Source of the DNA: Asticcacaulis aquaticus
GTDB lineage: Bacteria > Pseudomonadota > Alphaproteobacteria > Caulobacterales > Caulobacteraceae
Assembly: GCF_028550415.1 (NCBI RefSeq)
Contig: NZ_JAQQKX010000006.1
Coordinates: forward strand, 124,001-188,000
Direction: 5' to 3'
Length of the DNA: 64,000 bases
The notes beneath the pieces were generated by a model that was not told the origin of the DNA, ran no database searches, and saw only the letters and a list, made by a program, of their open reading frames with translations. The stretch's first letter is position 1. Each line of letters opens with the position of its first letter. Below, piece after piece: positions 62,050 through 64,000 of the stretch. The position numbers were made by a program, and so were the translations under genes.

Positions 62050-64000
62050 CTACTTCACTTTCCACACAAACCGCACCCCGTCCTTGCCGTCGGATTGCGG
62101 GCCGGGGCTGTCGGCAGTGACCGCGCCCGTCTGAGGATCGAGGCGCAGGAAGCGGTTCGTTGTCAGCGACATCAGGACCAGTTCGCCCGTCGGCGTCTCG
62201 ATCCACTGGAAGCTTTGCGCAGGGCCCGGCGTGCCTGCCGCAAGGCCGACCTTGCCCGTGCCATCAACGCTCAGATAGCGGTCGCCGGATTTCAGCGCTA
62301 CGCGACCCAGCTTTGTGTCGACAACCGTAAACGGTTTCGTTTTCAATACCGTAGCCAGATCGGTCGTCTTGCCGAACGCCGTCAGGGCGACGGTCTTGCC
62401 GTAGGGAATGGGGCGTCTCAGACCTCTGGGGTGCGGCTCGAAAATCTCGACCGAGTCGAAATCGGCGACGCCGCCTTCGACCCCCAAGGTGTTGTAATTG
62501 AACAGGGTGTAGCGCACGCCCTGAAAGGTGCGTAGTTGAAACACCATGGTGAAGTCCCGGCCCAAAGCCGTGAAGGCCTTGCCGTCGGTCGAATAGCTGA
62601 ACCGCGCCTTTTCCGTCATGAAATCGGCGTCGGCGCGCAGCCACAGCTTCGTCGCGCCGGTCTTCACGCGCGCGCTGTCACCGGTCTGCTGATCGAACTG
62701 CACGATATCGAGGCCGGTGGCGGTCTTCTCTACGCCGATCCACGCATAGGGCTGGCTGAACAGGGCCAGACCCGCCACGTCGCCGGTTTTCATCCCGGCG
62801 GCATCGAGCGCCACGGTCGGACGCGACTCAGGTCCGATGGCGCGCTGGGTCAGGCTGTTGCGCGCGGCCCATACGGTACTGGCGGGCAGGGCGCGCAGCC
62901 GCAGGAAGCCGGGGCGCTCGCTCAGCGACCACTTGCCATCGACCGGCACATGGCTCCATTGCCAGACCGGTTTCAGCGCAGTGCCTGAGAAATCGTCGCT
63001 GCGTTCATAAGGGGCGTGGGGCGCTGAAATGTGGCCCGTATCAGGTTTTATCCACGTCCGCGGATTACGCGTCAGATTGCCGGGCAGGCCGAAATAGGGC
63101 CAGCCGTCCTTCCACGTCACCGGCGCAAGGCTGAGGAGACGGCCGACTGAGTTGTAATCCATCATCGAAAAGCCCCACCATTCACCGGTCTGGGTCTGCA
63201 CGACGCCGCCCTGATGCAGCGACAGGCGGCCATTGGGCGCGGGATTGGGCGGAATGATTTTAAACGGCGCGGTTTTGCCCTCAAGGCGGTAGCCTTCGGC
63301 AAGACCGAAATCCTCGTCGGTGCTGATCGCCGGATTGACCTCGTAAGGCCCCCAGACGTTGTCGGCGCGCGCCGCCGGCATCCGCATTCGTCCGGCAAAC
63401 CACGCCGAGGTGATATAGTACTTGCCGTCGAACTTGTAGAAATGGACGCCTTCGCCCATGCCGCCTTTCGGGTCGGCGGAGGCCGGGATGATTTCGCGCT
63501 CGGTGCCAGGTACGGCGTCGGTCAGGTCGTCGGTCAGCTGCACCATCTTGATGCCCTGATAGCCCCAGATCGCATAGACCTTGCCGTCGTCGTCGAACAG
63601 CACCGACAAATCGTGAAAGGAGCGCTTCATTTCCTTGCGCGTCCACGGCCCTTTCGGGTCGGTGGCGCGGAAAACCTGCGTCTTCTGGCCGTTCACATTG
63701 CTGAAAATGTAGAAGGTGCCCTTATGGTAGCGGAAGCTGGGCGCCCAGATGCCCTGACCATAGATATCCTTGCCGTCCTCCAGCCGGAAACGCGGCCCCA
63801 GATCGAGCTTGTCCGAGGCGTAGGTGAGAAATGTCCAGTTGATCAGGTCTTTCGAATGCAGGATCGGCAGGCCCGGCATGGAGTGCATGGTGGTGCCGGT
63901 CAGGTAATAGTCATCGCCGACACGGATCAGGTCGGGGTCGGAAAATTCGTCGTAAAACAGTGGGTTGGTAAAGGTGCCATTGCCGTTGTCGGCGGTCCAG
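62050..64000 (-). CDS. Glycoside hydrolase family 43 protein (5' truncated by window)
   Basis: The gene runs past the window end; at least 650 residues are visible. The beta-propeller begins with NPLFYDEFSDPDLIRVGDDYY, which includes the general-base aspartate. MHSMPGLPILHSKDLINW and IWAPSFRYHKGTFYIF follow. The acid glutamate is probably in GMGEGVHFYKFDGKYYI. The last 350 residues are a beta-sandwich and a further module. It would hydrolyse arabinan- or xylan-type side chains outside the cell. An internal ATG at 63888 is not the start. Confidence 0.9.
   Translation of the reverse strand, partial: WTADNGNGTFTNPLFYDEFSDPDLIRVGDDYYLTGTTMHSMPGLPILHSKDLINWTFLTYASDKLDLGPRFRLEDGKDIYGQGIWAPSFRYHKGTFYIFSNVNGQKTQVFRATDPKGPWTRKEMKRSFHDLSVLFDDDGKVYAIWGYQGIKMVQLTDDLTDAVPGTEREIIPASADPKGGMGEGVHFYKFDGKYYITSAWFAGRMRMPAARADNVWGPYEVNPAISTDEDFGLAEGYRLEGKTAPFKIIPPNPAPNGRLSLHQGGVVQTQTGEWWGFSMMDYNSVGRLLSLAPVTWKDGWPYFGLPGNLTRNPRTWIKPDTGHISAPHAPYERSDDFSGTALKPVWQWSHVPVDGKWSLSERPGFLRLRALPASTVWAARNSLTQRAIGPESRPTVALDAAGMKTGDVAGLALFSQPYAWIGVEKTATGLDIVQFDQQTGDSARVKTGATKLWLRADADFMTEKARFSYSTDGKAFTALGRDFTMVFQLRTFQGVRYTLFNYNTLGVEGGVADFDSVEIFEPHPRGLRRPIPYGKTVALTAFGKTTDLATVLKTKPFTVVDTKLGRVALKSGDRYLSVDGTGKVGLAAGTPGPAQSFQWIETPTGELVLMSLTTNRFLRLDPQTGAVTADSPGPQSDGKDGVRFVWKVK

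Overview
The window is GC-rich, densely coding chromosomal DNA of an alphaproteobacterium. The likeliest home is the Caulobacterales, perhaps an Asticcacaulis-like genus. This is an inference from gene content: a GapR (DUF2312) nucleoid protein, a TacA-type sigma-54 response regulator, a solitary motA, a COQ9/rpsU divergent pair, the three-gene pntA1-pntA2-pntB transhydrogenase and many exported hydrolases. No rRNA, tRNA, CRISPR array, insertion sequence or intact prophage was seen.

Layout. 0-5 kb: purE-purK, COQ9, rpsU (which appears to start at CTG), a YciA-type thioesterase and small membrane or exported proteins. 5-17 kb: a DUF1801/membrane protein pair, an HExxH protein, a ricin-B lectin with a C-terminal MVAAGGGN repeat, an amidase, an MHS-family transporter coupled to a CobT-like vWA protein, an S9 peptidase and a rhamnogalacturonan-acetylesterase-like protein. 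17.3-19.3 kb: a small lower-GC block with a membrane-anchored LuxR-type protein (possibly overlapped by a second gene), two unknown proteins and an XRE regulator. 19.6-29.8 kb: typA, an OmpA lipoprotein, an EF-hand protein, the pnt operon, CoxIV, DUF817 and YitT. 30-46.8 kb: PepF-AsmA, a large exported protein with calcium-binding-like repeats, tacA, gapR, rpmJ, an acyltransferase operon with its own winged-helix regulator, an MltB-like transglycosylase with a CYTH protein, motA and mnmC. 46.9-50.2 kb: four paralogous exported four-cysteine proteins interleaved with two related receiver-domain proteins. 50.3-64 kb: lepA, a TonB-C protein, M28 peptidase, GDSL hydrolase, a 38-residue membrane ORF, divergent operons for nucleoside and ribose use, and a GH43 glycosidase cut by the window end.

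How the genes fit together. Exported peptidases (S9, M28), the amidase, the SGNH and GDSL esterases and GH43 suit a free-living scavenger of plant or microbial polymers. At 57.9-62.0 kb a HAD-like exported protein, a nucleoside hydrolase, ribokinase and a phytase-like esterase could form a nucleotide-to-ribose-5-phosphate route. The strongest candidate for an undescribed system is 46.9-50.2 kb, where a convergent pair (secreted four-cysteine protein facing a receiver protein) appears twice in tandem, flanked by two further four-cysteine genes.

Intergenic DNA carries a palindromic repeat family (three copies), a separate 150-bp inverted-repeat element, and many bidirectional hairpins between convergent genes. 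Several convergent pairs share a four-base overlap of their stop codons.
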